64,000 nt of DNA from Schistosoma haematobium (lineage: Eukaryota > Platyhelminthes > Trematoda > Strigeidida > Schistosomatidae). This document shows, in pieces, positions 1 through 7,822 of this stretch (its first letter is position 1; every line of letters starts with the position of its first letter). Location of the stretch: positions 21,594,536-21,658,535 of the forward strand of contig NC_067198.1 in the NCBI RefSeq assembly GCF_000699445.3, read 5' to 3'. A program made the position numbers and the translations under genes. The notes under the pieces are model-generated. The model ran no database searches, had not been told where the DNA came from, and was given only the letters and a program-made list of their open reading frames with translations.

Positions 1-480
1 ACTTGATTATCTTAGCCTCCTATAGACTGGAATTTTTAAAACATAAGTTATTGATGTAAACCGGTTCAAGTTATTTGATCATATCTACATGATGTCTCAT
101 GTTTGAGCAACTGGTGTTTCAGTATAATTTCATACTTTACAAATTTATCTATAGTTGTTACTAACTGAGGTACAGAATGTCATCTACTATGATCTACCAC
201 AGTCATCCTATAAGAAAATTTCATTGTGTTTTTTTTTAAGTTCAATCACCAAACAGAAAATAACAAAACGGATTATCTTCTCGTTTTACAAGTTTATTCA
301 TTAAAAGGACAAAACTAGATATTCAAGAATGTATTTGCAGTTATTTATATGTTTCTTAATATTCTGTATTTCCATTTATACTACTAATCACATTATACAA
401 TTATGAAAGTGAATAATATAGAGATGAGTAAAAGTATAAGCTGAAATACAAATATGTCTAATAAATAAATAAAAAATCAC
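1..480. other. AT-rich 3' flank of the SLC22 gene, no gene seen
   Basis: No open frame or known repeat is visible. Because the adjacent gene reads leftward, this stretch should hold its 3' UTR and then intergenic DNA. Confidence 0.6.
293..298 (-). terminator. Candidate poly(A) signal AATAAA for the minus-strand SLC22 gene
   Basis: The plus strand reads TTTATT, so the minus strand reads AATAAA, about 185 bases beyond the stop codon. No transcript evidence is available. Another signal variant could be used. Confidence 0.35.
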
Positions 481-2418
481 TCAGATTCTTGTCATTTCCA
501 CTGCTTCCGATATTGGAAATACTGAATCGTTGATATTGTTTACATTTTCCATATTTGGTTGCAATTTTTCTACTATCATATCAGGTAAATTCTCACCACT
601 TGTATCTGGTATAACATATAATAAAATTAATTGCATAAAAATTACAACTGAATAAATTATTAACGGTACACCATGTCCAATGGATATATCTAATTGATTA
701 ATAAACGTACAGATTATACTACCAGTTCGACCTAATCCAGCCACAGTTCCAAATCCTTGAGATCGTATAACAGATGGATATAATTCAGGTATATATATAT
801 AAAGCATAAATAAACCAGCAGCAAGAAATATAAGTGATAAATTTGATCCGATAGCAAGGATTAAATCACCTTCTGGATTAAATATATAAGTGTATAAACC
901 ACATGATAATAAAATGATAGACGCTACAATATAAACAAAAAATAATGGAGGTTTACGATGACGTATAACACGATATAATATTGTTGATAAAAACAAAGCC
1001 GGTATACTAGTGCATGCATTGATAAAGCTAACTAAATAAACACTTCCACGTACAGCACGAGCATAAAGTAGTAAACCAAAGAATGTCATTACTTCACCAC
1101 TGAATAAAATTACTCCAAGAATAGTAGTTTTAGCCAATTGTCTAGTAGAAAATGGTAGAAAAAGTGACTTTAAAAATTTCATAAAAAATCTTTCATTGTT
1201 ATTCGGATAAATTTGATTATTTTGATTTATTTTTTGAATATTGGTTATAACTGAATGGCTTTGTGGAGTACATTCATATTCTTGTTTATTTTTTTGTAGT
1301 TCTTCTTCTTGTTGAATCATTCCATCAAGTATATATGTGGATTTCATGCTTTTTCTCATATGAAAATGATTAGCTCTATAGGCAAACTTTAATGATTTTA
1401 GTGCATCAATACGTCGACCTTTAGATAATAACCATCTTGGTGATTCAACTAAACACCAAAAATATAAAATACACAATAAATTAGGTGCCATTACAGACAA
1501 ATTTAACCATCTCCAATTCGGTATGAAATATGCTTCTAATGATATTAATGCTCTCAATAGAAAATTGTATCCCAATGCCATTACAGCACCAATATATGAA
1601 CGATATTTAGCTATAGTCATCTCCATTACTAACACATTTAAAACTGTAACTTTGCCTATATTTGCTATAGCAACAATTGCTCTAGACAATATATAAACAA
1701 TGTAATTAGGTGACAATGATGTACAAATACTAAATATAAACTCAATTATTGCTAAAATTATTGATGAATTTTTTCGACCAAATTGATCACCAGCCCAACC
1801 ACCAAATATAAATCCAATCATCATTCCAACAAAATAAATTGATGAACCTAATGGTACAAGCCAATTATGTTGACAAACTGTATCAAATTCAATTACAACA
1901 CTTCCAGGATATTGTAATTCATTTAATTCATATACATATCCATTTTCACATGGAATTATTTGATAATGAATAAACTTTGATTGAAATGATCCTTTATCAT
2001 AAGTATGAATTACTTCTTCAAATAAATTTTCTGTCCAATTTAATTTATATTGATAACATCCATTCATTTGTGTATAATTTGTATCAGTTTTATTTTTCCA
2101 TGGACCAATTATAATACCAACTTGTTCTAATGATAAATTCTTTAAATGTATTATATTTTCTATATTATTAGATAAACGACAACGTTGTTGTGGTATTGAA
2201 TTAGCAAATACAGGAAATGTTGGAGTAGATGGATTACTAAACATTACTAATATTGCTGTAAACCATTGCCAAATACTACATGCACCTACAATATTTACAT
2301 ATAATTGATCTACATTAATTGATTGACTATTAGATTGTTGATATTGAATTGTTTGTTCAATATAATCATCATTATGATGTAATTGAAGTATATTTGAATT
2401 CTTTTCTTTAGAAGTCAT
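481..2418 (-). CDS. SLC22-family organic cation/anion transporter-like protein, intact single exon (645 aa)
   Basis: This is a polytopic plasma-membrane carrier of the major facilitator superfamily, SLC22 branch. The family moves organic cations, anions, carnitine and similar solutes; the substrate here cannot be told. About 12 hydrophobic segments are visible. TM1 (about 43-62) is followed by a large extracellular loop (about 63-187) with sequons at N94, N109, N114 and N127 and cysteines C80, C121, C157 and C182. The MFS loop 2-3 motif GDQFGRK lies at 210-216, the SLC22 signature ESPRWLL at 325-331, a long cytoplasmic loop at about 324-430, ELYPSVIRS at 545-553, and PDTSGENLPD at 604-613. 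The length is slightly above the 550-600 aa usual for the family, because of the N-terminus and central loop. The start is secure: an in-frame TGA lies six bases upstream and position -3 is A. There are no introns, which suggests a retrocopy ancestry (inference). The plus-strand gene at 61228 is a paralogue. Confidence 0.93.
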   Translation of the reverse strand: MTSKEKNSNILQLHHNDDYIEQTIQYQQSNSQSINVDQLYVNIVGACSIWQWFTAILVMFSNPSTPTFPVFANSIPQQRCRLSNNIENIIHLKNLSLEQVGIIIGPWKNKTDTNYTQMNGCYQYKLNWTENLFEEVIHTYDKGSFQSKFIHYQIIPCENGYVYELNELQYPGSVVIEFDTVCQHNWLVPLGSSIYFVGMMIGFIFGGWAGDQFGRKNSSIILAIIEFIFSICTSLSPNYIVYILSRAIVAIANIGKVTVLNVLVMEMTIAKYRSYIGAVMALGYNFLLRALISLEAYFIPNWRWLNLSVMAPNLLCILYFWCLVESPRWLLSKGRRIDALKSLKFAYRANHFHMRKSMKSTYILDGMIQQEEELQKNKQEYECTPQSHSVITNIQKINQNNQIYPNNNERFFMKFLKSLFLPFSTRQLAKTTILGVILFSGEVMTFFGLLLYARAVRGSVYLVSFINACTSIPALFLSTILYRVIRHRKPPLFFVYIVASIILLSCGLYTYIFNPEGDLILAIGSNLSLIFLAAGLFMLYIYIPELYPSVIRSQGFGTVAGLGRTGSIICTFINQLDISIGHGVPLIIYSVVIFMQLILLYVIPDTSGENLPDMIVEKLQPNMENVNNINDSVFPISEAVEMTRI

Positions 2419-2678
2419 TCTTCAATTGTTTCTATTTTCGTGTTTTAAACGTTTTATATTTATAATTGAATATTCAATAGTTTAATTATGATTATTTCAT
2501 TAATATTGAGTTGATATGTGTATTATTTGAGAATTTAATTCAATTCAAATGTATATAATCAACTATTTAGCACAATGTGATAAATATACATGACATAAAT
2601 AATTATGCAATTTATTAAATGAATCTCATTAAAAATTGTTATACAATAATATAATATCAGTTATTCACTTTCTTAGAC

Positions 2679-2709
<31 letters not shown>

Positions 2710-2924
2710 CTTTATTGAGCCGAATTACGTAACAGCAATATAAACGTCATTTAGATTATAAACAGAGAAACACTTTTTTAGCAAACACTAATTCCAACAA
2801 CAGCAACACGAAAAACATGATAGTTCTAAATAAATTTAATTGAAATTCATTGTAAACATCAAAAAACAAAAAAGAGGTTTTTTGGAAAAATTTTTTTAGG
2901 AATATTAATGAGTTAAACATTTAA
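2419..2924. other. AT-rich upstream region of the SLC22 gene
   Basis: This should contain the promoter and 5' UTR of the minus-strand transporter. I see AT-rich DNA and a TA microsatellite but no promoter element that can be singled out. Confidence 0.5.
2684..2709. repeat. (TA)13 microsatellite
   Basis: This is a pure 26-base TA run about 270 bases upstream of the transporter start. It is a likely length polymorphism and is not read here as a TATA box. Confidence 0.9.
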
Positions 2925-2983
2925 ATTTTTTTTAAATGAGATCATGAACCGATTGATGTCGGACCACTAATGAAAACTCGGAA

Positions 2984-3029
2984 GCACTGTACGGCCATTT
3001 CGTCCTATTGTGGGACTCCTCAGCAGTGC
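2984..3029 (-). ncRNA. Hammerhead ribozyme motif in SINE copy 1
   Basis: In minus-strand order: stem I 5' strand GCACTG (3029-3024), core CTGAGGA (fits CUGANGA; 3023-3017), stem II GTCC/GGAC closing a seven-base loop (3016-3002), GAAA (3001-2998), a very short stem III, the cleavage triplet GTA (2992-2990), and stem I 3' strand CAGTGC (2989-2984), which pairs perfectly over six bases. The minimal stem III is typical of retroelement hammerheads in schistosomes, which are thought to work best as dimers. Activity is inferred from the core only. Confidence 0.72.
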
Positions 3030-3050
3030 GCATCTACGATCCTGCTTGCG

Positions 3051-3112
3051 GGATTCGGACCCAAGGCCTTCAGTTTCGCGCGCGAACGCTTAACCTACTG
3101 GACAACTGAGCC
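3051..3112 (-). promoter_or_regulatory. Internal RNA polymerase III promoter (A and B boxes) of SINE copy 1
   Basis: The A-box-like sequence is at 3112-3101. The B box GGTCCGAATCC (3061-3051) differs from the GGTTCGANNCC consensus by one base. The spacing and flanking sequence resemble a tRNA gene, but no tRNA folds from the whole segment. Confidence 0.55.
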
Positions 3113-3480
3113 GGCATCCAATGGTGTTAATGTCTAATCTTAACCAATCCACGAAGTTGTGCGACCATCTTCCACTGTACTGTGGTAGACACTTGTTTCT
3201 ACCCGACACGGATTAGCTCCACTGGTCAAGGCTTCTCATCAGAACTCCGGAAATTTTCTCACGAAGCTAGCCACTAGTGAGCACATGGTAATTATCAGTT
3301 TAGGGGTTGTGGAGATCGTTAAGTTTTTTTATTGAGATCATGAACCGATTGATGTTAGACATTCGTTGATAGTCCACTCGATTTCATAACCAACACCCCC
3401 ACCACGAGAAGGTAGTGAGTAGGACTTCCCTGTTAGGGACCCAGTAGGTTAGGCGTTCGCTCGCGAGACTGAAGGCTTCA

Positions 3481-3491
3481 GGTTCGAATCC
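3481..3491 (+). promoter_or_regulatory. Perfect Pol III B box of SINE copy 2
   Basis: The sequence GGTTCGAATCC matches the tRNA-gene B-box consensus exactly. The matching A box upstream is degenerate compared with copy 1, so promoter strength is uncertain. Confidence 0.6.
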
Positions 3492-3512
3492 CGCGAGCGG
3501 GGTCGTGGATGC

Positions 3513-3558
3513 GCACTGCTGAGGAGTCCCACAATAGGACGAAACAGCCATCCAGTAC
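3513..3558 (+). ncRNA. Hammerhead ribozyme motif in SINE copy 2
   Basis: Stem I 5' strand GCACTG (3513-3518), core CTGAGGA (3519-3525), stem II GTCC/GGAC (3526-3540), GAAA (3541-3544), a very short stem III, the cleavage triplet ATC (3550-3552), then CAGTAC (3553-3558). Stem I has one C-A mismatch relative to copy 1. The catalytic core is otherwise complete. The stem I mismatch and the AUC cleavage triplet make it a likely weaker ribozyme (inference). Confidence 0.65.
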
Positions 3559-3637
3559 TTCCGGGTTTTCAATGGTGGTCTAACATCAATCGGTTCATGA
3601 TCTCAATAAAAAAAACTTAACAATCTCCACAACCCCT

Positions 3638-3878
3638 GAAATGACTTTAACTTTTTTTGTTTGGATAAGATTTTTCATAAATCAATTATATCATGGTAAC
3701 ATTCGTGATAAAATAAGTATGGAAAAAGAAAATGAATAAAATGTTCAATGATCAAGAGCAATACATTGAATGATTTTCGGATTTGAAAATTATTTAATAA
3801 GATATACAGATAATCTCCTTAATAATAAGTTTCTATATATTTATTCAATTTATCAAACAATGGTTAAATCGATTGAAA
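3638..3878. other. AT-rich intergenic DNA, nothing recognised
   Basis: No open frame, repeat or RNA motif stands out between the SINE pair and the next repeat. Confidence 0.5.
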
Positions 3879-4420
3879 TGATTTATTTATTTATTTGAAC
3901 ACATTAATATTCGTACAAAAGAACACTGAATACATATACACCACACAAGTCACTTGATTTCTGTGCGGACTGTGATACTGCCTGTGTGCTGAAACCGTAG
4001 CAGGTGGTTTTTTTAGGGAACCGTACCCAGAACCTTCAACCTAAAGGTCTGATCCAGAAGGTAGTGGAGCAACGTCAGGAGATACAGTCCCATGGTAGCC
4101 GGTGACCAATGAGCTGGTTCATACGCCATTTTTTCCTTCAGGATACTGGATCCTATGTGCACCATTGGTTTGGAATCAGGGTTTTTCAACTCATCTAGGT
4201 GAATCTTTCATAACCACTAACACGATTAAAGCGCCGGACATTTGCTGATAGTCCAATCAATCTCGTAAACAACACCCCCACCACGAGAAGGTAGCGAATA
4301 GAACTTCCTTGGTAGTGGTTGTATGCATGCGTCTATGTGAGAGCACTTGAAAGGGAAGAGTTGGTTCTTCCCATCTTCGGCCTTGCCAGGGCACTTGGAG
4401 GCAACTGAAATGAAGAATTT
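3879..4420. repeat. Interspersed repeat cluster, family not named
   Basis: It begins with (ATTT)4 at 3881-3896 and continues into less AT-rich sequence without an open frame. Positions 4237-4310 match 3358-3430 of SINE copy 2 at about 85 percent over 75 bases. That proves this part is a dispersed module joined to different neighbours. It looks like non-autonomous retroelement sequence. I cannot name the family from sequence alone. Confidence 0.55.
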
Positions 4421-4676
4421 ATTTGAAAAAATAATTCTAAATTATTTTCAAAGTGATCATATATAAATAACATCAGAGTTCTGTAATATTGAACATTTAA
4501 AGTATTTTAAAATATGTAAAAGTTAACATTAAAAAGTTAGAGCGAAAGTTAATAAATAAGAAATTAGAAATAAGAAGTCATTCAAACAAATTATAAGCTT
4601 AATGAAAAATAATATTCACAAAAGCGAATGAGGAACTTCATTTTCCGGATGTCCGGTTTGAAAGGATCTTAAATGA
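4421..4676. other. AT-rich intergenic DNA, nothing recognised
   Basis: There is no frame or motif of note. It leads directly into the reverse-transcriptase remnant. Confidence 0.45.
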
Positions 4677-4898
4677 TTCTTTACAAAAATCTATATATAT
4701 ATTACGAGTCTCCGTGGTTGGCTTCCATTGAGTAAAAAGAGAAACTTAATTCGCTCTTTATCCTTGAGGACTAAACGATTATGTCCTAATGACACAACAG
4801 ATGACGAACTACTTCAGCTTCGACAGATACTCATAGGAAATTGCTATCCACCAAGACTTGTCGATAGGGACTTAACACCAGGACAACATCATGAATAA
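4677..4898 (+). pseudogene. Penelope-like element reverse-transcriptase C-terminal remnant
   Basis: An open frame without its own ATG runs from 4677 to the TAA at 4896-4898. From about 4704 it reads like the end of a Penelope-like RT domain: a KKRNLIRSLSLR stretch, then DDELLQLRQILIGNCYPPRLV. This follows the family pattern of a basic helix, an 'EL..L...L..NGYP..hI' helix and a turn. The catalytic RT core and the GIY-YIG endonuclease are not present next to it, so it is a fragment. Penelope-like elements are among the retroelements reported to carry hammerhead motifs, but no direct link to the nearby SINEs is shown. The assignment rests on pattern recognition, not a database search. Confidence 0.45.
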
Positions 4899-5468
4899 GC
4901 GTCTACAATTCGAAAGAAAACACTTTATTAAAATAATATTTAAATGAGATACGTTCGCCGAAATCTTAAATAAGAAAAATTTAAAATACCTAAATCAAAC
5001 CTAGTAAGCTAAGCTTAGTATTGTCAAACAGGTCTACCATTCACGGATGTACGTCTACAAAAGCACTTGATCATATGTGACTCCATAAACTGGCAGCATA
5101 AGTTATTCCTTTCCAAAAGCATATTAGAAAATAAAGTGAGATAACATTTAACGTAATATGAAAGTATCACCAGTTACAAAAGAGGAGCAACTAATCCATC
5201 TTGAAAATGACGCAAGAAAAAGGTGTTCATATAAACAAAACTAAAAAACAAAACAACAACATAGAGTAGAAAAAAATGAAACAAATTAAGCAAAGCCCTG
5301 GACACGACAACAAAAGAATTAAAAACGGAAATATAACAAAAGAAATAGGAATGAACTGCCGTAAAAACATTTTTCAAAATTCACTTCATGATTCAATAAT
5401 CAACAAAAATATATCGAAAATATAAACAACATAACCAAGATCAAGGAACCAATATATTATTAACTCAA
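4899..5468. other. AT-rich left flank of the satellite array
   Basis: There is no supported gene. The last 30 bases or so before 5469 resemble the end of the array unit at roughly 75-80 percent, which suggests a decayed edge. A 67-codon minus-strand frame here is low-complexity and hydrophobic and is not called. Confidence 0.5.
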
Positions 5469-5653
5469 TAACTATCTAACTAACCATACAGAGATTGAAA
5501 TAAATAGAGAGTCTTCACTCGACCTTTATGTCACTGATGAATGTGCACAGAAAGAGTAGAGAATGAAGGAAGTGGCAGTGCTTAACCGGTTTGTTATATC
5601 GATTCAAACGGTCGACTGTCAACACTGAAAATGCAATATATGTGTGCATGTTC

Positions 5654-5680
5654 TTGTGCGTGTGCTTGTGCGTGTGCGTG
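5654..5680 (+). repeat. Hexamer tract in unit 1 (alternating purine-pyrimidine)
   Basis: TTGTGC and GTGTGC hexamers alternate. The tract is in frame with the overlapping open frames, so it changes by 6 or 12 bases between units without breaking them. Such GT/GC alternation can adopt Z-DNA. Confidence 0.85.
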
Positions 5681-5847
5681 TTCATCTGCAACACACATAG
5701 GAATGTCGGAACAAGTCTGGAGAATTTGGAGATCATATGGGAAACCAATGGAGGAGCAGTGTGTGAATGGTATAGAAAGGCGATATTTCATCGTCTTCTC
5801 CACATTGTCCACCTCATCACTGTCTTACTTCCACACCTTCTCCCATA

Positions 5848-6231
5848 ATGTTCGCACTCATGATTGGCGTGTTCTGGGACGAGTCACCTGTTCATGTCGA
5901 AGGTAGTAGAGGAATGAAGGAGAGAGTGGAATGGACACGAACTGTTAGCGTGAATCATCTACGCTTCGTATATGGATGTGTGAGGGTGTTGACGTGTGTA
6001 TCAGAGGGCGATGATGTCGATGAAAATGACGGGACGGCGAAGGAGGTCCTTGCGGCCCACTGGTTAGGTAGGCCACCCACCGAAGCAGGCTTAATTCTCC
6101 GTAACGAAGTAACCACCTCCATTGCCCGACGAACAACTACTGTGAATTCTCAGTCATCAACTTCGCATCATACAAGTGTGAACCAATCAACACACAATAT
6201 GCACATCATTGGTCATTCAATATTGCAATGA
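5848..6231 (+). other. Longest open frame of the unit (127 codons), probably non-coding
   Basis: It is present at the same place in all 23 complete units. I recognise no domain, signal peptide or membrane segment. It is overlapped by a 63-codon frame on the other strand. The one common variant inside it (s1) changes Gly to Ser, so no purifying selection is evident. In the partial last unit the frame runs off into the flank and ends early. It is listed so that expression can be tested, not as a gene call. Confidence 0.12.
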
Positions 6232-6241
6232 TCATGTGTGC
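6201..6241. repeat. Imperfect hairpin next to the CAGT tract (unit 1; same in every unit)
   Basis: GCACATCATTG (6201-6211) pairs with CAATGATCATGTGTGC (6226-6241): seven perfect pairs at the loop side, then further pairs after a bulge. It may extrude or fold in RNA. No function is known. Confidence 0.4.
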
Positions 6242-6259
6242 GACAATCCATACGTTGTT

Positions 6260-6311
6260 CAGTCAGTCAGTCAGTCAGTCAGTCAGTCAGTCAGTCAGTC
6301 AGTCAGTCAGT
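6260..6311 (+). repeat. (CAGT)13 microsatellite in unit 1
   Basis: Counts for units 1 to 23 are 13, 8, 8, 8, 5, 7, 5, 10, 10, 8, 10, 10, 6, 11, 10, 12, 12, 10, 11, 11, 13, 11, 13. This is the main source of unit length difference. Confidence 0.93.
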
Positions 6312-7081
6312 CAATCATTGATATAGTTGTTGAAATGCAAACCGACCCTCTCTACCACTTACCCTGTGTATAGTCAGCAGTGTGTGACACATCATAACGA
6401 CACTGGCATTTCACTGGAATATGGGTGTTAACTATCAATAAGACGAAGGTGAGAAGATATGACAACAAATTGAAAATTTGACCATCCGATTTGTCCTACT
6501 CATCAGTAGTATGGTGTGACATGTGAAAGAAAAACCACCACCAAACTGACCGACTGCCTGACCTAACAGTTCACATGGCAGCTGACATTGAGTAACCCGG
6601 TTATAACAACAATTACACTTCTCAACATCACAACATCTCACCCATTCCCACTCTCTTATCACCAGAACAACAGAACATCAATATCGATCCAGTCCGTAGA
6701 CTCCAAATCCATCATCTACAGTTAATCGAACTGATATTTCAAAGATATTTGACAATGTTTATTGAGCTATACCACTAACGAAACCAAGATGTGCGTGTCC
6801 TGTGCTCAGTCAATACCATCTCGATTTCGATGGAGTAAACGGGGTATCACTGCTCTCCAATGTTTCACTCCATTGTGTAATCTTAGAGGTATATTCACAC
6901 CAATTTGTGTATTCCCACTACAATCGATCGACTGTGTGTCACGGAGTATGACAATTGGGCGACTGTGTTCTTTTTCATTCTTTCGTCTCACACATCATCT
7001 TCAACACAGATCCAATGCTAGTCGACTGTTTTGCACCCATCACCAACACTGAACTGTTCGTCAATTAATCAGACAAAACCG

Positions 7082-7105
7082 CACACACACACACACACAC
7101 ACACA
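7082..7105 (+). repeat. (CA)12 microsatellite in unit 1
   Basis: It varies between 9 and 16 copies among units. The 3' border is GAGGG in most units, with extra GA steps in units 6, 11, 17 and 19, and is replaced by GATTATG in units 21-23. Confidence 0.93.
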
Positions 7106-7822
7106 GAGGGAGCATGATTCTGCGTATTGTGTCTCTCATGTGACTACAACTCACGCACTCATTTGTAGATTACCAATGTTGGTGGTGAGTCTACTCGAGC
7201 TGAAAAGGATTGGTGTAGCCTCGTAGCTTACATCGAAGTCACACCTCACGATAAGTACATAACTTGGCTTAGACTATCGTGATAACCAGGCAATGCGGCT
7301 CCCTTAATGACTGTCTAGAAAGAATGGAATCTTGCCGAAAAGCATAGTTTATCGGAGAGAACAGACTACAGAGGTACAGAGTAATGACGCTGCCACATGA
7401 ACTAGTCTGTGATATCCAACTGATTCATCCGCATCAGTCATACTCGACCTTGATGATGTTGAGCGAATTGTTCAACGTTCAGTGATCTGCCGTTGAACGT
7501 AAAACACGGTTCGACTCGATGGAGGATTTGTCTAGAACTCAACGGCACTCCACTGGCCCTACACATTGAAGCATATAATGGATTCGTGTCTCTCCACATT
7601 TCCATCCACAAAGCCAATGGACTGAACACTCTTCAGTAACTGTTCCCCAAGTGTTTCCGTGTTAACCGTAACATTCTGTCAATTGTCGGTTAAAGAAATT
7701 CTTTCAGATTCCATATGCAACCATTAATTTGATCTGTTTTACTTCTGTGTTGAGAATACCACAAAGAATTCCCACTGGACACCAATCACTGGGATAAAGA
7801 AATCATTAGATTACTAACTGAC

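Larger units (their letters stand above)
2925..3117 (-). mobile_element. tRNA-derived SINE with hammerhead motif, copy 1 (SM-alpha-like)
   Basis: Read on the minus strand, the element starts with a tRNA-like head (A box GGCTCAGTTGTC, B box GGTCCGAATCC). It continues into a hammerhead core and ends in a tail module containing CATCAATCGGTTCATGATC followed by an A-rich stretch. Schistosome SM-alpha elements are described with this layout: a Pol III promoter of tRNA type plus a self-cleaving hammerhead. On the minus strand it is preceded by about 200 bases (3118-3301) and by another copy of the tail module (3302-3357), so two tails lie in the same orientation about 393 bases apart. The exact 5' end and target-site duplications are not clear. 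Confidence 0.75.
3358..3615 (+). mobile_element. tRNA-derived SINE with hammerhead motif, copy 2
   Basis: This copy is oriented opposite to copy 1 and shares with it the segment from AGTAGGTTA through the B box and hammerhead core to the CATCAATCGG tail, ending in a run of eight A (3608-3615). Its 5' part (3358-3430, containing CCACCACGAGAAGG) differs from copy 1 but recurs at 4237-4310. The element is therefore modular. A 62-codon open frame through it on the minus strand is not considered a gene. Confidence 0.72.
3302..3637. repeat. Inverted repeat with 56-bp arms around SINE copy 2
   Basis: The left arm 3302-3357 is the reverse complement of the right arm 3581-3637, apart from one substitution and one A of length. 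Both arms are the SINE tail plus the same following stretch (CTTAAC, then CTCCACAACCCCT). The spacer 3358-3580 carries the body of SINE copy 2. A third, shorter tail copy lies at about 2938-2960. The arrangement implies nested or opposing insertions of one family. Confidence 0.85.
5469..7822 (+). repeat. Array unit 1
   Basis: 2,354 bp. Hexamer tract short, CAGT x13, CA x12; s1 G, s2 G, s3 T, s4 C, s5 C. The short hexamer tract and long CAGT run resemble the right-end units more than its neighbour, unit 2. Confidence 0.95.

Noticed and set aside
3384..3572. 62-codon minus-strand frame
   Set aside because: It lies wholly within the SINE and its hammerhead; no protein family.
5174..5377. 67-codon hydrophobic minus-strand frame
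   Set aside because: Low-complexity Phe/Val/Leu composition from AT-rich DNA.
5534..5553. CTGATGA followed by GAAA in each array unit, a possible hammerhead core
   Set aside because: Stem II would be only two or three pairs, and no stem I or stem III partner with a correctly placed cleavage triplet is found.
7508..7518. B-box-like GGTTCGACTCG in each unit, a possible tRNA or Pol III gene
   Set aside because: One mismatch to the consensus, no A box at the right distance, and no cloverleaf.
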